This document shows, in pieces, positions 44,704 through 54,398 of a stretch of DNA of 64,000 nucleotides. The stretch spans positions 1,240,001-1,304,000 of the forward strand of contig NZ_CP047602.1 of NCBI RefSeq assembly GCF_009905255.1, written 5' to 3'. A model generated the notes under the pieces. The model searched no databases. It saw nothing but the letters and a program-made list of their open reading frames with translations, and was not told the DNA's origin. Both the position numbers and the translations under genes were made by a program. Position 1 is the first letter of the stretch. Each line of letters starts with the position of its first letter. The stretch comes from Thermoanaerobacterium aotearoense (GTDB lineage Bacteria > Bacillota > Thermoanaerobacteria > Thermoanaerobacterales > Thermoanaerobacteraceae).

Positions 44704-45987
44704 ATGAATCTCTCTCTCTTTAGAAAAAAGAATTTTTTATTTCTTATTACTGGGAAATTTGTATCTCTTATTGGAAGTGAAATGCAAAATTTTGCATTAT
44801 CGTTGTACGTTTTAAAAATTACGGGCTCTGCAACAAAATTTGCATCAGTATTGGCTATTACTTTAGTACCTCAAATAGTATTTGGCAATATTGCAGGTGT
44901 CATTGCCGACTGGTTTGATAAAAAGAAATTACTTATGATGTTAGATTTACTAAGCGCAGCAATTGTTGCAATTTATGCTATCATTTATAAAATAAATGGC
45001 GTTTTAACATTAACTCAAATTTATATTTTATCAGTTTTACTTTCTACTATCTCCTCAATGTTTAATCCTACAATAACAGCAGTTATGCCTTTCATTGCAG
45101 AAGATTATGAATTAGCGGATGTTAATGGTATTAATACGATGTTTATGAATATAGCAAATTTGATTTCACCTGTTATAGCTGGTATTTTATTAGAAGTTTT
45201 TAATATATTCATAATATTGACAATTAATGCTATAAGTTTTCTTCTTTCATTTATGTGTGAGTCTATGTTAGAAATACAGAAAACAAATGATGATCCAGGA
45301 AAAATAAACCTAATTTCGTTTTTAAATGACTTCTTAACGGGTATTGATTTTATTAAAAGTAAAAGGCTAATTTTGAATATATTAATTATAGGTATAATTA
45401 TTAACTTCACATCAAATCCTATATTATCTGTAGGGTTGACATATATATCGAAACAAATATTAAAAATTACAGATTATCAATATGGAATTTTGCAATCTAC
45501 ATTTGCTATTTCTATGATCGCATCACCATTCATATCTAGTATAATTACAAAAAAATATAAATTAGGTAAAATATTATTCTTAGATATATTTTCGGTTTCT
45601 ATATTATATTTTTTATTGTCATTTACAATTTCTCCTATCTATTTGCAGGGCTTTTCTTACATTCTTAAACCATACATAAGCTTAATGATAATAATATTTT
45701 TTGTCGGATTAATTACATCCATCGGGAATATAGCTTTGACTACTATGTTGCAAATAGTAATACCTTTAAAGTTAATGGGAAGAATAATAGCAACGATAAG
45801 TACTTGCTTAATGATAGTGACTCCATTAGGGCAAATGATATTTGGAATTTTACTTGACAAAATTCCCGGTTGGATAAATATCATTATATGTGCTTCTATA
45901 AATTTTGTTGTAATATTGTTTTTTAAAAATTATTTATTATATGGTGATCAGGAACACTTTGTAACTACAAATGATGGAATAGGGTAA
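44704..45987 (+). CDS. MFS transporter
   Basis: 427 aa with twelve predicted spans. LFRKKNFLFLITGKFVSLIGSEMQ at the start and GVIADWFDKKKLL after span 2 (motif A) place it with drug/peptide-exporting MFS proteins of the MefA/enterobactin-exporter-like group. Substrate unknown. ACGGGAGGT precedes the ATG. Probably co-transcribed with the CPBP genes. Confidence 0.88.
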   Translation: MNLSLFRKKNFLFLITGKFVSLIGSEMQNFALSLYVLKITGSATKFASVLAITLVPQIVFGNIAGVIADWFDKKKLLMMLDLLSAAIVAIYAIIYKINGVLTLTQIYILSVLLSTISSMFNPTITAVMPFIAEDYELADVNGINTMFMNIANLISPVIAGILLEVFNIFIILTINAISFLLSFMCESMLEIQKTNDDPGKINLISFLNDFLTGIDFIKSKRLILNILIIGIIINFTSNPILSVGLTYISKQILKITDYQYGILQSTFAISMIASPFISSIITKKYKLGKILFLDIFSVSILYFLLSFTISPIYLQGFSYILKPYISLMIIIFFVGLITSIGNIALTTMLQIVIPLKLMGRIIATISTCLMIVTPLGQMIFGILLDKIPGWINIIICASINFVVILFFKNYLLYGDQEHFVTTNDGIG

Positions 45988-46002
45988 TAAATTTTGTGAC
46001 AG

Positions 46003-46044
46003 TATCACTATAACTCTTTTGAGTGGTATTATTATAGTGTGATA
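46003..46044. repeat. inverted repeat after the MFS gene
   Basis: TATCACTATAA ... TTATAGTGTGATA, arms of 11-13 bases with one bulge. No clear T run; could be a terminator, operator or element end. Confidence 0.5.
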
Positions 46045-46071
46045 ACAACATATTAATACCATAGAAGTGAG

Positions 46072-46137
46072 CATTTGTCTCTATTTTTTATTAAATTTTT
46101 TTATATAAGTTTATTATGGGAGTTTATGTCAGTGAAT
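46072..46137. repeat. 66-bp dispersed repeat, copy B
   Basis: Begins CATTTGTCTCTATTTTTTAT and ends TCAGTGAAT; counterpart of 37905-37970, same orientation. Confidence 0.6.
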
Positions 46138-46171
46138 CGGAATATAATAAAATTTAAGGAGTTAATATGAT

Positions 46172-46537
46172 ATGATTAAAAAATTTTATATTATTTCAAT
46201 GTATTTTTATTTGTTAATCAGCGCTTTAATAATCAAAAGGATAGATTTAGTGCTTTCACAGTCATTCAACATACGTACGGCATTTTTGAGCATGTCATTA
46301 ATTTATTTTGTTTTTGGGATCTTGATAGGCTTTTCAAAGCTGTTATATAAACCTATTAATGACAGTAAATTAAAATTTGATATATGGAACTTCATTCCTC
46401 TTATGTTGCCGTCTGCTATGATTTATATTTTATCGTTTAATGGAATTTTAAATAGGAATATAATATCATCGAATGTAATAGCACTTTTGACAATATTATC
46501 CGGATATTCTATATCGTCATCTTTGTATTGGAAATAA
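46172..46537 (+). CDS. small four-span membrane protein, unknown
   Basis: 121 aa with four hydrophobic segments (about 5-22, 37-56, 72-88, 98-117). I do not recognise a family. TAAGGAGTT precedes the ATG region. It follows repeat copy B and precedes the conserved alaS block, so it may be either accessory or chromosomal core. Confidence 0.65.
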   Translation: MIKKFYIISMYFYLLISALIIKRIDLVLSQSFNIRTAFLSMSLIYFVFGILIGFSKLLYKPINDSKLKFDIWNFIPLMLPSAMIYILSFNGILNRNIISSNVIALLTILSGYSISSSLYWK

Positions 46538-46655
46538 TAAAATGACAGGTTTACTAATTTAAAAAAGTGGAATACTAAAATCATCGATATGTTGAATTAA
46601 AGTTTTTGTACTTGCAGGTTTACGCTTGATTGAAATTTAAGATAGGAGGATTATC

Positions 46656-46802
46656 ATGGAGGACAAAGGCAAATATTTAAAGGGTTTCTTGACTGGCGCA
46701 GCGGCAGCGGCATTTATTTTACCGAGAATTAATTCAAAAAAAATGAGGCAATTAATTCAGATGGGTTTAACCAAAATTGCGCGTAGGGCAAATAAAATGT
46801 AA
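46656..46802 (+). CDS. 48-aa small protein, unknown (YtxH-like layout)
   Basis: ATG 46656 follows ATAGGAGGA. The product has an Ala-rich hydrophobic helix (FLTGAAAAAFILPRI) and a basic amphipathic C-terminal half ending ARRANKM. Stop at a terminator. Likely membrane-associated; no function known. It lies just before the AI-2E family gene. Confidence 0.7.
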   Translation: MEDKGKYLKGFLTGAAAAAFILPRINSKKMRQLIQMGLTKIARRANKM

Positions 46803-46825
46803 AAGGGCTTTTAGCCCTTTTATTT
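46801..46825 (+). terminator. terminator of the 48-aa gene
   Basis: AAAAGGGC TTTTA GCCCTTTT, starting within the stop codon. Confidence 0.65.
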
Positions 46826-46838
46826 AAAGGTGTTTTAT

Positions 46839-47870
46839 ATGAGAATATGCAAAGGATATATTAAATACATTATATGGATAATTATATCGATCATTGCTTT
46901 GTATTTTTTTTATAGAAATGCTAATAAAATAAAAGAAATTTTGTTACCTTTGTTGGTTTCTGTTATACTTGCATATCTCATAAATCCGATTGTGACATAC
47001 CTTGAAAGGAAAGGTATAAAAAGAGTGCAATCTATAATAATTGTTTATTTTTTGCTGATGATTGTATTATCACTTTTTGCTATTTTTATATTTCCAGTAA
47101 TTGCGAATGAAATATCGAATCTTTTTAAAATGATACCAGATTATGTTAGTTTGCTGACTTACAAAATCAATAATATAAAAAATGATTATTTATCATATTT
47201 GCCAAGAGAATTCAATAATATATTTGCAAAACGAGCGAATATGTTTAATAGACAAATGGAATTAATAATCGACAGAGCAATGCAAGGCATTATCTCGATG
47301 ACAAATCATCTTGTAAATTTGATATTGTCACCTATTATTACTTTTTACTTACTAAAAGACAAAGAAGCTTTAAAGAATGGCATCAACCAATTTATACCGC
47401 AAAAAATGAGAGGAAGTTTTTTGAAAATCTTAAAAGACATTGACTATGTCTTAAGTAATTACATTAGAAGTCAAATATATATTTCGTTAATAGTGACAAT
47501 TTTGACGTCAATAGGACTAATGATATTAAGAGTAAAATATTCATTGCTGATAGGAATATTAGCCGGTATATTAAATATAATACCATATTTTGGGCCTATA
47601 CTGGGTTCGATTCCAGCAGTTGTTATGGGACTTATGGATTCTTTTTATAAAGGCATATGGTCATTTGCTATATTTTTTTTAGTACAACAAATCGAAAGTG
47701 CCATAATAGCTCCCAAAATAATGAGCGACAATGTAGATTTGCACCCTATAACAGTCATAATTGCTCTTTTGGTGGGAGAGCAGTTTTTCGGAGTATTAGG
47801 TATGCTTTTGTCAGTTCCTGTCGTAGCGGTAGCAAAAGTGATATTTAAAGATATTTTTATGGAGGTATAA
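46839..47870 (+). CDS. AI-2E-family membrane transporter (YrrI-like)
   Basis: 343 aa with about seven or eight spans; SVILAYLINPIVTYLERKGI, LSPIITFYLLKDKEAL and GILNIIPYFGPILGSIPAVVMGL are family blocks. The family name comes from AI-2 export by TqsA, but many members move other solutes. ATG 46839 lies after AAAGGTG. As in Bacillus (yrrI), alaS follows. Confidence 0.9.
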   Translation: MRICKGYIKYIIWIIISIIALYFFYRNANKIKEILLPLLVSVILAYLINPIVTYLERKGIKRVQSIIIVYFLLMIVLSLFAIFIFPVIANEISNLFKMIPDYVSLLTYKINNIKNDYLSYLPREFNNIFAKRANMFNRQMELIIDRAMQGIISMTNHLVNLILSPIITFYLLKDKEALKNGINQFIPQKMRGSFLKILKDIDYVLSNYIRSQIYISLIVTILTSIGLMILRVKYSLLIGILAGILNIIPYFGPILGSIPAVVMGLMDSFYKGIWSFAIFFLVQQIESAIIAPKIMSDNVDLHPITVIIALLVGEQFFGVLGMLLSVPVVAVAKVIFKDIFMEV

Positions 47871-47879
47871 TTGCAATTG

Positions 47880-47908
47880 TTGACTTTAATTAGGCTTTCT
47901 TGTAAAAT
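47880..47908 (+). promoter_or_regulatory. promoter of alaS
   Basis: TTGACT, a 17-bp spacer, TAAAAT. Confidence 0.65.
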
Positions 47909-47932
47909 ATACATAAAAAGAGAAGGTTTCTG

Positions 47933-47956
47933 CCGTCCCTTGTAGGGCGTTTTTTT
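47933..47956 (+). terminator. attenuator-like hairpin in the alaS leader
   Basis: CCGTCCCT TGT AGGGCG followed by seven Ts, placed between the alaS promoter and its ribosome site. No T-box sequence is present. Confidence 0.55.
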
Positions 47957-47977
47957 GTAAACATAAGGAGGATATTT

Positions 47978-50611
47978 ATGGAAAAACTCGGAATGAATGA
48001 GATAAGGGAGAAATATCTTAGTTTTTTTGAAAGCAAAGGACATTTAAGATTGCCAAGTTTTTCGCTTGTACCTAAAAACGACAAAAGTTTACTGCTTATC
48101 AATGCTGGAATGGCTCCTTTGAAACCGTATTTTACCGGTAAGGAAATTCCGCCAAGCAAAAGAGTTACTACATGCCAGAAATGCATTAGGACTCCTGATA
48201 TAGATAGAGTTGGAAAGACAGCAAGGCATGGGACTTTTTTTGAAATGCTGGGCAATTTTTCTTTTGGCGATTATTTTAAGAAAGAAGCAATTCCATGGGC
48301 ATGGGAGTTTGTGACAAAAGTTTTAGAGTTGCCTGAAGACAGATTATGGGTGACTATTTATGAAAACGATGATGAGGCATATGAAATATGGAATAAAGTC
48401 GTTGGACTTCCACCAGAGAAGATTGTTAGAATGGGTAAGGAAGATAATTTTTGGGAGATTGGTACAGGACCATGTGGGCCGTGCTCAGAAATATATTTTG
48501 ACAGGGGAGAGGACAAAGGCTGTGGAAAGCCTACTTGCGGTGTTGGATGTGATTGCGACAGATTTATTGAGTTTTGGAATCTCGTATTTACGCAATTTGA
48601 CAAAGATGCAGAAGGGAACTACAATCCACTGCCTAAGCCAAATATAGATACAGGTATGGGGCTTGAAAGAATAGCGACCATAATGCAAGAGGTTGACAGC
48701 ATATTTGACGTGGATGTGATTCGCGGCATTACTGATTATGTTGGCGAGATGGCTGGTGTAAAATATGGCGATGATAAGAAAAATGATGTGTCATTAAGAG
48801 TTATAACAGACCATATAAGAGGAGTTACCTTTATGATCTCTGATGGGATATTGCCGTCAAATGAAGGTAGGGGTTATGTTCTAAGGAGGTTATTAAGGAG
48901 GGCAGCAAGATATGGCAAGTTATTAGGACTTGATAGGCCATTTCTATATAATGTAGTGGATGTTGTTGTCGAACACTATAAAGGTGCGTACCCTGAAATA
49001 CAAGAAAGAAAAGATTACATAAAAAATGTAAAAAAAAAAGAAGAGGAGCGGTTTAAAGAAACGATTGACCAAGGATTAGATATACTTGATGAATATATCA
49101 ATGATTTGAAAGCTTCTGGAGGAAATGTACTGGATGGTATCAAAGCATTTAAATTATATGATACATACGGTTTTCCTATTGAGCTTACTAAAGAGATACT
49201 GAATGAATCTGGTATGTCAATAGACGAAAATGGATACCAACAAGAATTAGAAAAGCAAAGACTAAGGGCCAGAAACAGCAGGAAAGAGGACAATGCCCTT
49301 TGGGAAAAAGATATTTATTCAACTATGAAAGACATTGAAACAAAATTTATAGGCTATGATGTATTTAAATCGGATGCAAAAGTTTTGGCTATTATAAAGG
49401 ACAATGAGATAGTGGATTCTGCTGAAGCTGGAGAAGAAGTAAATATCATTTTAGATACGACGCCGTTTTATGCAGAAAGCGGTGGTCAAGTTGGAGACAG
49501 CGGTGTAATAAAAAACGAAGATGTCTATATTAACATAAAAGATTGCAAAAAAGCCGGTGGAAATAAATTTATCCATATTGGTACTGTCGAAAGAGGCATT
49601 TTAAATGTAGGAGACACAGTAGAGGCTATCATAGATGAGAAAAGCAGAATGAGCACAGCCAGAAATCACACTGCAACACACCTGCTGCACAGTGCATTGA
49701 GAAAGTTTATAGGTGATCATGTACATCAGGCAGGATCTTTGGTTACTCCAGAGAGGCTTAGATTTGACTTCACCCATTATCAAGGTCTTACCTCTGAGGA
49801 AATAAAGACGATAGAAGATGAGGTAAATAAAAAGATTTACGAAAGCATTGATGTATCTGTAGACATTATGTCACAGGATGAAGCTATTAAGAAAGGTGCG
49901 ATGGCACTCTTTCAAGAAAAGTATGGTGATATGGTAAGGGTCGTAAATATTTCTGACGATAGTAAGGAGCTTTGTGGAGGAACCCATGTCACTAATACTA
50001 TTCAAATTGGAGCTTTTAAAATCATTGCAGAAAGTGGTGTTGCTGCAGGTGTCAGGAGAATTGAAGCTGTGACAGGATTAGGTGCTTTGGAGTTTTTGAA
50101 TAAAAAAGGAGAATTAATTTCTAATATAGAACAGATACTAAAGGTCAATGAAAAAGACATTGTGAATAGGATTGCTGATTTAAGTCAAACTATAAAAGAT
50201 TTAGAAAAGCAATTAGAACAGCTAAAATCAAAAGTAGTTATATCAATGTCGGATAAGTTAATTAATTCTGCAGAGGATATAAGTGGAGTAAAGTTTGTCA
50301 GTGCTGTATTAAATGATTTGGATGTAGATGAGCTTAAGATGATGGGAGATATACTAAAGGATAAATTAAAAAGCGCTGTTATAATATTTGCTACAACAAA
50401 AGATCAAAAAATTAATTTTGTAGGAATGGCGACAAAAGATGTTGTTGAACGTGGAATTAACGTTGGCAATATCATAAAGGAAATATGCCGAGTTGCAGAT
50501 GGCAAAGGCGGTGGACGGGCTGATATGGCTCAAGGTGTTGGCAATAATTTGGAAAAGATAAATATAGCTATAGAAACTTCAAGATCTTTGACAGTTGAAA
50601 GGCTTCAATAA
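47978..50611 (+). CDS. alaS: alanyl-tRNA synthetase
   Basis: 877 aa class II enzyme. Catalytic core with [10 protein letters not shown]-type start, [41 protein letters not shown] and LGLERI; the editing domain has [12 protein letters not shown] and CGGTHV; the C-Ala domain ends [23 protein letters not shown] precedes the ATG. It heads the conserved alaS-ireB-ruvX-yrzB group. Confidence 0.98.
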   Translation: MEKLGMNEIREKYLSFFESKGHLRLPSFSLVPKNDKSLLLINAGMAPLKPYFTGKEIPPSKRVTTCQKCIRTPDIDRVGKTARHGTFFEMLGNFSFGDYFKKEAIPWAWEFVTKVLELPEDRLWVTIYENDDEAYEIWNKVVGLPPEKIVRMGKEDNFWEIGTGPCGPCSEIYFDRGEDKGCGKPTCGVGCDCDRFIEFWNLVFTQFDKDAEGNYNPLPKPNIDTGMGLERIATIMQEVDSIFDVDVIRGITDYVGEMAGVKYGDDKKNDVSLRVITDHIRGVTFMISDGILPSNEGRGYVLRRLLRRAARYGKLLGLDRPFLYNVVDVVVEHYKGAYPEIQERKDYIKNVKKKEEERFKETIDQGLDILDEYINDLKASGGNVLDGIKAFKLYDTYGFPIELTKEILNESGMSIDENGYQQELEKQRLRARNSRKEDNALWEKDIYSTMKDIETKFIGYDVFKSDAKVLAIIKDNEIVDSAEAGEEVNIILDTTPFYAESGGQVGDSGVIKNEDVYINIKDCKKAGGNKFIHIGTVERGILNVGDTVEAIIDEKSRMSTARNHTATHLLHSALRKFIGDHVHQAGSLVTPERLRFDFTHYQGLTSEEIKTIEDEVNKKIYESIDVSVDIMSQDEAIKKGAMALFQEKYGDMVRVVNISDDSKELCGGTHVTNTIQIGAFKIIAESGVAAGVRRIEAVTGLGALEFLNKKGELISNIEQILKVNEKDIVNRIADLSQTIKDLEKQLEQLKSKVVISMSDKLINSAEDISGVKFVSAVLNDLDVDELKMMGDILKDKLKSAVIIFATTKDQKINFVGMATKDVVERGINVGNIIKEICRVADGKGGGRADMAQGVGNNLEKINIAIETSRSLTVERLQ

Positions 50612-50694
50612 AAATTTAACTTGACTACCATTCATAGTTTAATATATTATAGTCGTATAATATATTAAATGAAAATCCCATAGAGGTGATAAAG

Positions 50695-50946
50695 ATGACC
50701 GACCGCAATGACGAAACCGTAAGATTTCATTTTGAAAATGAAGACAGTAAAGCGAAAGACATACTGAATTCTGTCTATGATGCTTTGTTGGAAAAGGGGT
50801 ATAATCCTATAAATCAGATAGTCGGTTATATTCTGTCAGGTGATCCTACATATATAACAAGCCATAAAAATGCTCGAAATCTTATAAGAAAGATTGAGAG
50901 AGATGAATTAGTGGAGGAATTAGTAAAAAATTATTTAGAGAAATAA
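50695..50946 (+). CDS. ireB: IreB-family regulatory phosphoprotein (UPF0297, YrzL)
   Basis: 83 aa. [45 protein letters not shown], the family core, is complete. In enterococci IreB is a substrate of the PASTA kinase IreK. ATG 50695 follows AGAGGTGAT; GTG 50686 overlaps that site. Sits between alaS and ruvX as usual. Confidence 0.93.
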   Translation: MTDRNDETVRFHFENEDSKAKDILNSVYDALLEKGYNPINQIVGYILSGDPTYITSHKNARNLIRKIERDELVEELVKNYLEK

Positions 50947-50953
50947 AAATTTA

Positions 50954-50980
50954 GCCTCACACATCATATACGTGTGAGGC
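50954..50980 (+). promoter_or_regulatory. hairpin between ireB and ruvX
   Basis: GCCTCACACA ... CGTGTGAGGC stem without a T run; may be an RNA-stability or weak termination element. Confidence 0.5.
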
Positions 50981-51010
50981 ATATTGTATGCGTGAATGGA
51001 GAGAGTAGAA

Positions 51011-51433
51011 TTGCGCACAATAGGGTTAGACGTTGGTGATAAAACAATAGGAATTGCAGTAAGCGATCCATCAGGGCTTATAGCACAGGGGATTAAAACC
51101 ATAAGAAGAGAAAGCTTAGATAATGATATAGTTGAGATAAAGAAGATTATAGATGCATTTAAAGTAGAGGAAATTGTCATTGGTTTTCCTAAAAATATGA
51201 ATGGTACAATAGGAACTCAAGGGCAGAAAGTCATTGATTTTGTGGAGCATTTAAAAAAAGAGATTGATTTACCCATTATGTTGTGGGATGAAAGATTGAC
51301 GACAGTCGAGGTTAATAGGATGCTTGTGGAAAGTGCTGACATGAGAAGGGACAAGAGAAAGAAAGTCATAGATAAATTGGCAGCGACGATAATTTTACAA
51401 GGATATCTTGATTATAAAAGAAAATCAATTTAA
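51011..51433 (+). CDS. ruvX: RuvX/YqgF-family pre-16S rRNA nuclease or Holliday junction resolvase
   Basis: About 140 aa RNase H-fold protein. [21 protein letters not shown] (first catalytic Asp), [29 protein letters not shown] (Glu) and [19 protein letters not shown] (Asp) are present. TTG 51011 gives the family's usual start and has GGAGAG before it; ATG 50996 would place the ribosome site inside the gene. Confidence 0.93.
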   Translation: MRTIGLDVGDKTIGIAVSDPSGLIAQGIKTIRRESLDNDIVEIKKIIDAFKVEEIVIGFPKNMNGTIGTQGQKVIDFVEHLKKEIDLPIMLWDERLTTVEVNRMLVESADMRRDKRKKVIDKLAATIILQGYLDYKRKSI

Positions 51434-51496
51434 CTTGACAGGAAATTTTTTGTATAATACAATGGGATTATCGGTATAAGAAATGAGGTGATTTTG

Positions 51497-51802
51497 TTGG
51501 ATAATGAATTTAATAATGACATTATTGAGCTTATCGACGAAGATGGCAATGAAGTAGATTTTGAACTCATTTCATCTTTTGAACTTGATGACACAAGATA
51601 TGCCGTTGTTGCTCCGATAGATAGTGACAGCGATGATGCGTATATTTTGAGAGTTGAGCAGGATGAAAATGGTGAAGACATATTTGTCGGAATAGATGAC
51701 GAAGATGAGTTTAATGATGTAGTAGAAGCTTACAATGAATTATTGGAAGAATATGAATGTGATGATGACTGTGATTGCCATCACCATCATGACGACGAAT
51801 AG
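51497..51802 (+). CDS. DUF1292 (YrzB-like) acidic protein with a Cys/His tail
   Basis: About 101 aa and very acidic. IIELIDEDGNEVDFELISSFELDDTRYAVVAP and DIFVGIDDEDEF match DUF1292. It ends CDDDCDCHHHHDDE, a three-Cys four-His cluster likely to bind Zn, Ni or Cu. The tail may be a metal store or buffer (inference). TTG 51497 is chosen after GAGGTGA; the function of the family is unknown. Confidence 0.85.
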   Translation: MDNEFNNDIIELIDEDGNEVDFELISSFELDDTRYAVVAPIDSDSDDAYILRVEQDENGEDIFVGIDDEDEFNDVVEAYNELLEEYECDDDCDCHHHHDDE

Positions 51803-51832
51803 ATATACCTGGAAGGTATATCTATTTTTTTA
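51799..51832 (+). terminator. terminator of the alaS-ireB-ruvX-yrzB group
   Basis: AGATATACC TGGAA GGTATATCT followed by T7. Confidence 0.8.
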
Positions 51833-52125
51833 AGCTAAGCCATATCTTATAACAAATATTACCTGGGAAATAACACCATTCAAATCTTTCTATTTTTATT
51901 GTCGTTTTCAAAAAATACGTTATTTATCTTAAAAGATCTATGCTTTATGTGCAAATAAAGGATTTATAAAAATATTTTTAATTTCAATTGAAAATACATC
52001 TTTTTTTGTGTTAATATAAGGTTATATTAATGATAAAGCTAATTTTATTTTTGCAAAAATAGTTGACAATTGAGAATATAATGCATAAACTTTTATAAAC
52101 AGGTAAAATGTAAGGTGGTGAAAAA
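51833..52125. other. AT-rich gap before fur
   Basis: No supported gene. TTGACA at 52060 region with TAAACT 17 bp later could be the fur promoter; the intervening TATAATGCATAA is AT-rich and could hold a Fur/PerR-type box, but no clear 7-1-7 dyad is seen. Confidence 0.35.
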
Positions 52126-52566
52126 GTGAACGAAATAGATGATATAAAGGAGAATTTGAAACAAAAAGGATTTAAGTTGACCACACAGAGAAGGGCGATA
52201 CTTGACGTTATAATAGAAAATCGTGAAAAGCATTTGTCTTCAGAGGAAATATACGACCTTGTAAAGGAAAAGTATCCAGAGATAGGCCTTGCTACTGTCT
52301 ACAGAACGTTACAGCTTTTTGATGAAATGGGCATAATATACAAATTAAATTTTGATGATGGACGCAGCAGATATGAACTTTATCACAATGAAGATCATCA
52401 GCATCACCATTTGATTTGTTTAAAATGTGGCAGTGTGATTGAAATGGAGGGAGATTTGCTGGAGAATTTAGAAGAAGCGATAGAAAATACAAAGAATTTT
52501 CAAATAATCGATCATAATGTAAAATTTTTTGGATATTGTAGCAAGTGCAAACAAAATAAAAATTAG
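52126..52566 (+). CDS. Fur-family metal-dependent repressor
   Basis: 146 aa. Winged-helix domain FKLTTQRRAILDVIIE ... LSSEEIYDLVKEKYPEIGLATVYRTLQLFDEMGII, then the regulatory site DHQHHHLICLKCG and a C-terminal CSKC, giving the structural zinc site of Fur/PerR proteins. Fur versus PerR cannot be settled by eye. GTG start after GGTGGTGA. Confidence 0.92.
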   Translation: MNEIDDIKENLKQKGFKLTTQRRAILDVIIENREKHLSSEEIYDLVKEKYPEIGLATVYRTLQLFDEMGIIYKLNFDDGRSRYELYHNEDHQHHHLICLKCGSVIEMEGDLLENLEEAIENTKNFQIIDHNVKFFGYCSKCKQNKN

Positions 52567-52596
52567 GCCTGTCAGATTGACGGGCTTAATTTTTTA
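52562..52596 (+). terminator. terminator of the Fur-family gene
   Basis: GCCTGTC AGATT GACGGGC stem with TTAA flanks, then T6. Confidence 0.7.
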
Positions 52597-52603
52597 TATC
52601 TAC

Positions 52604-52632
52604 TTGAAGATGAGCACTAAATAAAGTATAAT
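52604..52632 (+). promoter_or_regulatory. promoter of the RNase J gene
   Basis: TTGAAG, a 17-bp spacer, TATAAT. Confidence 0.65.
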
Positions 52633-52721
52633 ACAATTAATTAGTGTGTTGTACGGGTAATGTTTTATTGTTGTTGGTTAAAATATTATTAGCGATATTA
52701 ACGAAGAAGGGAGATATGTAT

Positions 52722-54386
52722 TTGACAAATAAGACAAAATTAAAAATCATACCTTTGGGCGGGTTAAATGAAATCGGGAAAAATATGACCGTAATTGAGT
52801 ACGGAAATGACATTATTGTCATTGACTGCGGTCTTGCTTTTCCTGATGACGAGATGTTGGGTATAGATCTTGTCATCCCAGACATTTCGTATTTATTGAA
52901 GAACAAAGAAAAAGTCAGGGCTATCGTTTTGACGCACGGGCATGAAGACCACATTGGAGCTTTGCCTTATGTTCTAAGGCAATTAAATGTGCCTGTGTAT
53001 GGGACACGTTTGACGCTTGGCTTAGTTGAGTACAAATTAAAAGAAAATGGGCTTTTAAGAGATAGCAAATTGGTAACGGTGAAACCTCGAGAGACAGTGA
53101 CGTTTGGGCAACTTAAAGTAGAATTTATAAGAACATCTCACAGCATTGCTGATTCGGCAGCGTTGGCTATTCATACACCTGTTGGAGTCGTATTTCACTC
53201 TGGCGATTTTAAGATAGACTTTACACCAATTGGTGGAGAAGTGGCTGATTTTCATAGATTTGCCGAATTAGGAGAACAAGGCGTTCTCGTCATGATGTGT
53301 GATAGTACAAATATCGAAAGACCAGGTTATACGATGTCTGAGAAAACTGTTGGAGACACATTTGACAATATATTCAGAAAAGCTGAACAGAGGATAATCG
53401 TAGCTACATTTGCATCAAACATTCATCGCGTTCAGCAGATAATCGATTCTGCTTACAAGTATGGAAGAAAAGTTTCGATTTCAGGGCGAAGTATGATAAA
53501 TGTCATAAATGTTGCCAATGAATTAGGGTATTTAAGCATACCAGAAGGTACACTTGTAGATATCGATGAAGCTAATAAACTTCCGTATAATGAAGTAGTC
53601 ATTATTACTACTGGCAGTCAAGGAGAGCCTATGTCAGCATTGACAAGAATGGCATCTTCAGAACACAAAAAAGTTGAGATAGTGCCAGGTGATACAGTTG
53701 TGATATCTGCTTCTGCTATACCTGGCAACGAAAAATTAATATCAAGGGTGATAAATCAACTGTTCAAAAAGGGTGCAGAAGTAATTTACGATGCACTGGC
53801 TGATGTACATGTATCCGGACATGCATGCCAAGAAGAAATCAAGCTGCTCCACACACTAATAAAACCGCAATTTTTTATTCCCGTACATGGAGAATACAGG
53901 CATTTGAAACAACATGCCAAACTGGCAGAAGATCTTGGTATGGATCCTAAAAACATATTCATTGCTGATAATGGTACAGTGATTGAATTTACGAAAAATT
54001 CGGGTCGGATTGCCGGTACAGTAACTGCAGGCAAAGTATTGGTTGACGGATTAGGAGTTGGCGATGTAGGAAATATAGTCTTGAGAGATAGGAAACATCT
54101 TTCTCAGGATGGTTTGTTGGTGGTTGTTGTCACCATATCTAAAGAAAAAGGTTCTGTAATCGCTGGACCTGATATAATATCGAGAGGCTTTGTATATGTG
54201 AGAGAATCAGAAGATTTGATGGAGGAAGCTAAAAATCTCGTTAAAGAAACTCTTTCACAATGTGAGAAGGATGATATAACAGAATGGTCGTCTATAAAGA
54301 CTATGATTAAGGAATGTTTAAGCAGCTTTTTATATGAAAAAACAAAGAGAAATCCAATGATATTACCTATAATAATGGAAATATAG
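52722..54386 (+). CDS. rnjA: ribonuclease J
   Basis: Metallo-beta-lactamase/beta-CASP nuclease with 5'-3' exo- and endonuclease action on RNA, about 554 aa. IIPLGGLNEIGKN, LTHGHEDHIGALPY (metal site), HSIADSAAL, FHSGDFKID, TTGSQGEPMSAL, SGHACQEEIKLLHTLIKP and FIPVHGEYRHL are present. TTG 52722 has better spacing from AAGGGAG than ATG 52716; the frame runs upstream to 52644 but is leader. Confidence 0.95.
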   Translation: MTNKTKLKIIPLGGLNEIGKNMTVIEYGNDIIVIDCGLAFPDDEMLGIDLVIPDISYLLKNKEKVRAIVLTHGHEDHIGALPYVLRQLNVPVYGTRLTLGLVEYKLKENGLLRDSKLVTVKPRETVTFGQLKVEFIRTSHSIADSAALAIHTPVGVVFHSGDFKIDFTPIGGEVADFHRFAELGEQGVLVMMCDSTNIERPGYTMSEKTVGDTFDNIFRKAEQRIIVATFASNIHRVQQIIDSAYKYGRKVSISGRSMINVINVANELGYLSIPEGTLVDIDEANKLPYNEVVIITTGSQGEPMSALTRMASSEHKKVEIVPGDTVVISASAIPGNEKLISRVINQLFKKGAEVIYDALADVHVSGHACQEEIKLLHTLIKPQFFIPVHGEYRHLKQHAKLAEDLGMDPKNIFIADNGTVIEFTKNSGRIAGTVTAGKVLVDGLGVGDVGNIVLRDRKHLSQDGLLVVVVTISKEKGSVIAGPDIISRGFVYVRESEDLMEEAKNLVKETLSQCEKDDITEWSSIKTMIKECLSSFLYEKTKRNPMILPIIMEI

Positions 54387-54398
54387 GAGGATTAATGT

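Noticed and set aside
51480-51500. TTGACA-TATAAT pair before the DUF1292 gene as a promoter
   Set aside because: The spacing is only 12 bp, too short for sigma-A.
51840-51940. Possible 29-aa minus-strand peptide (TTG start)
   Set aside because: No ribosome site and no hydrophobic or conserved pattern.
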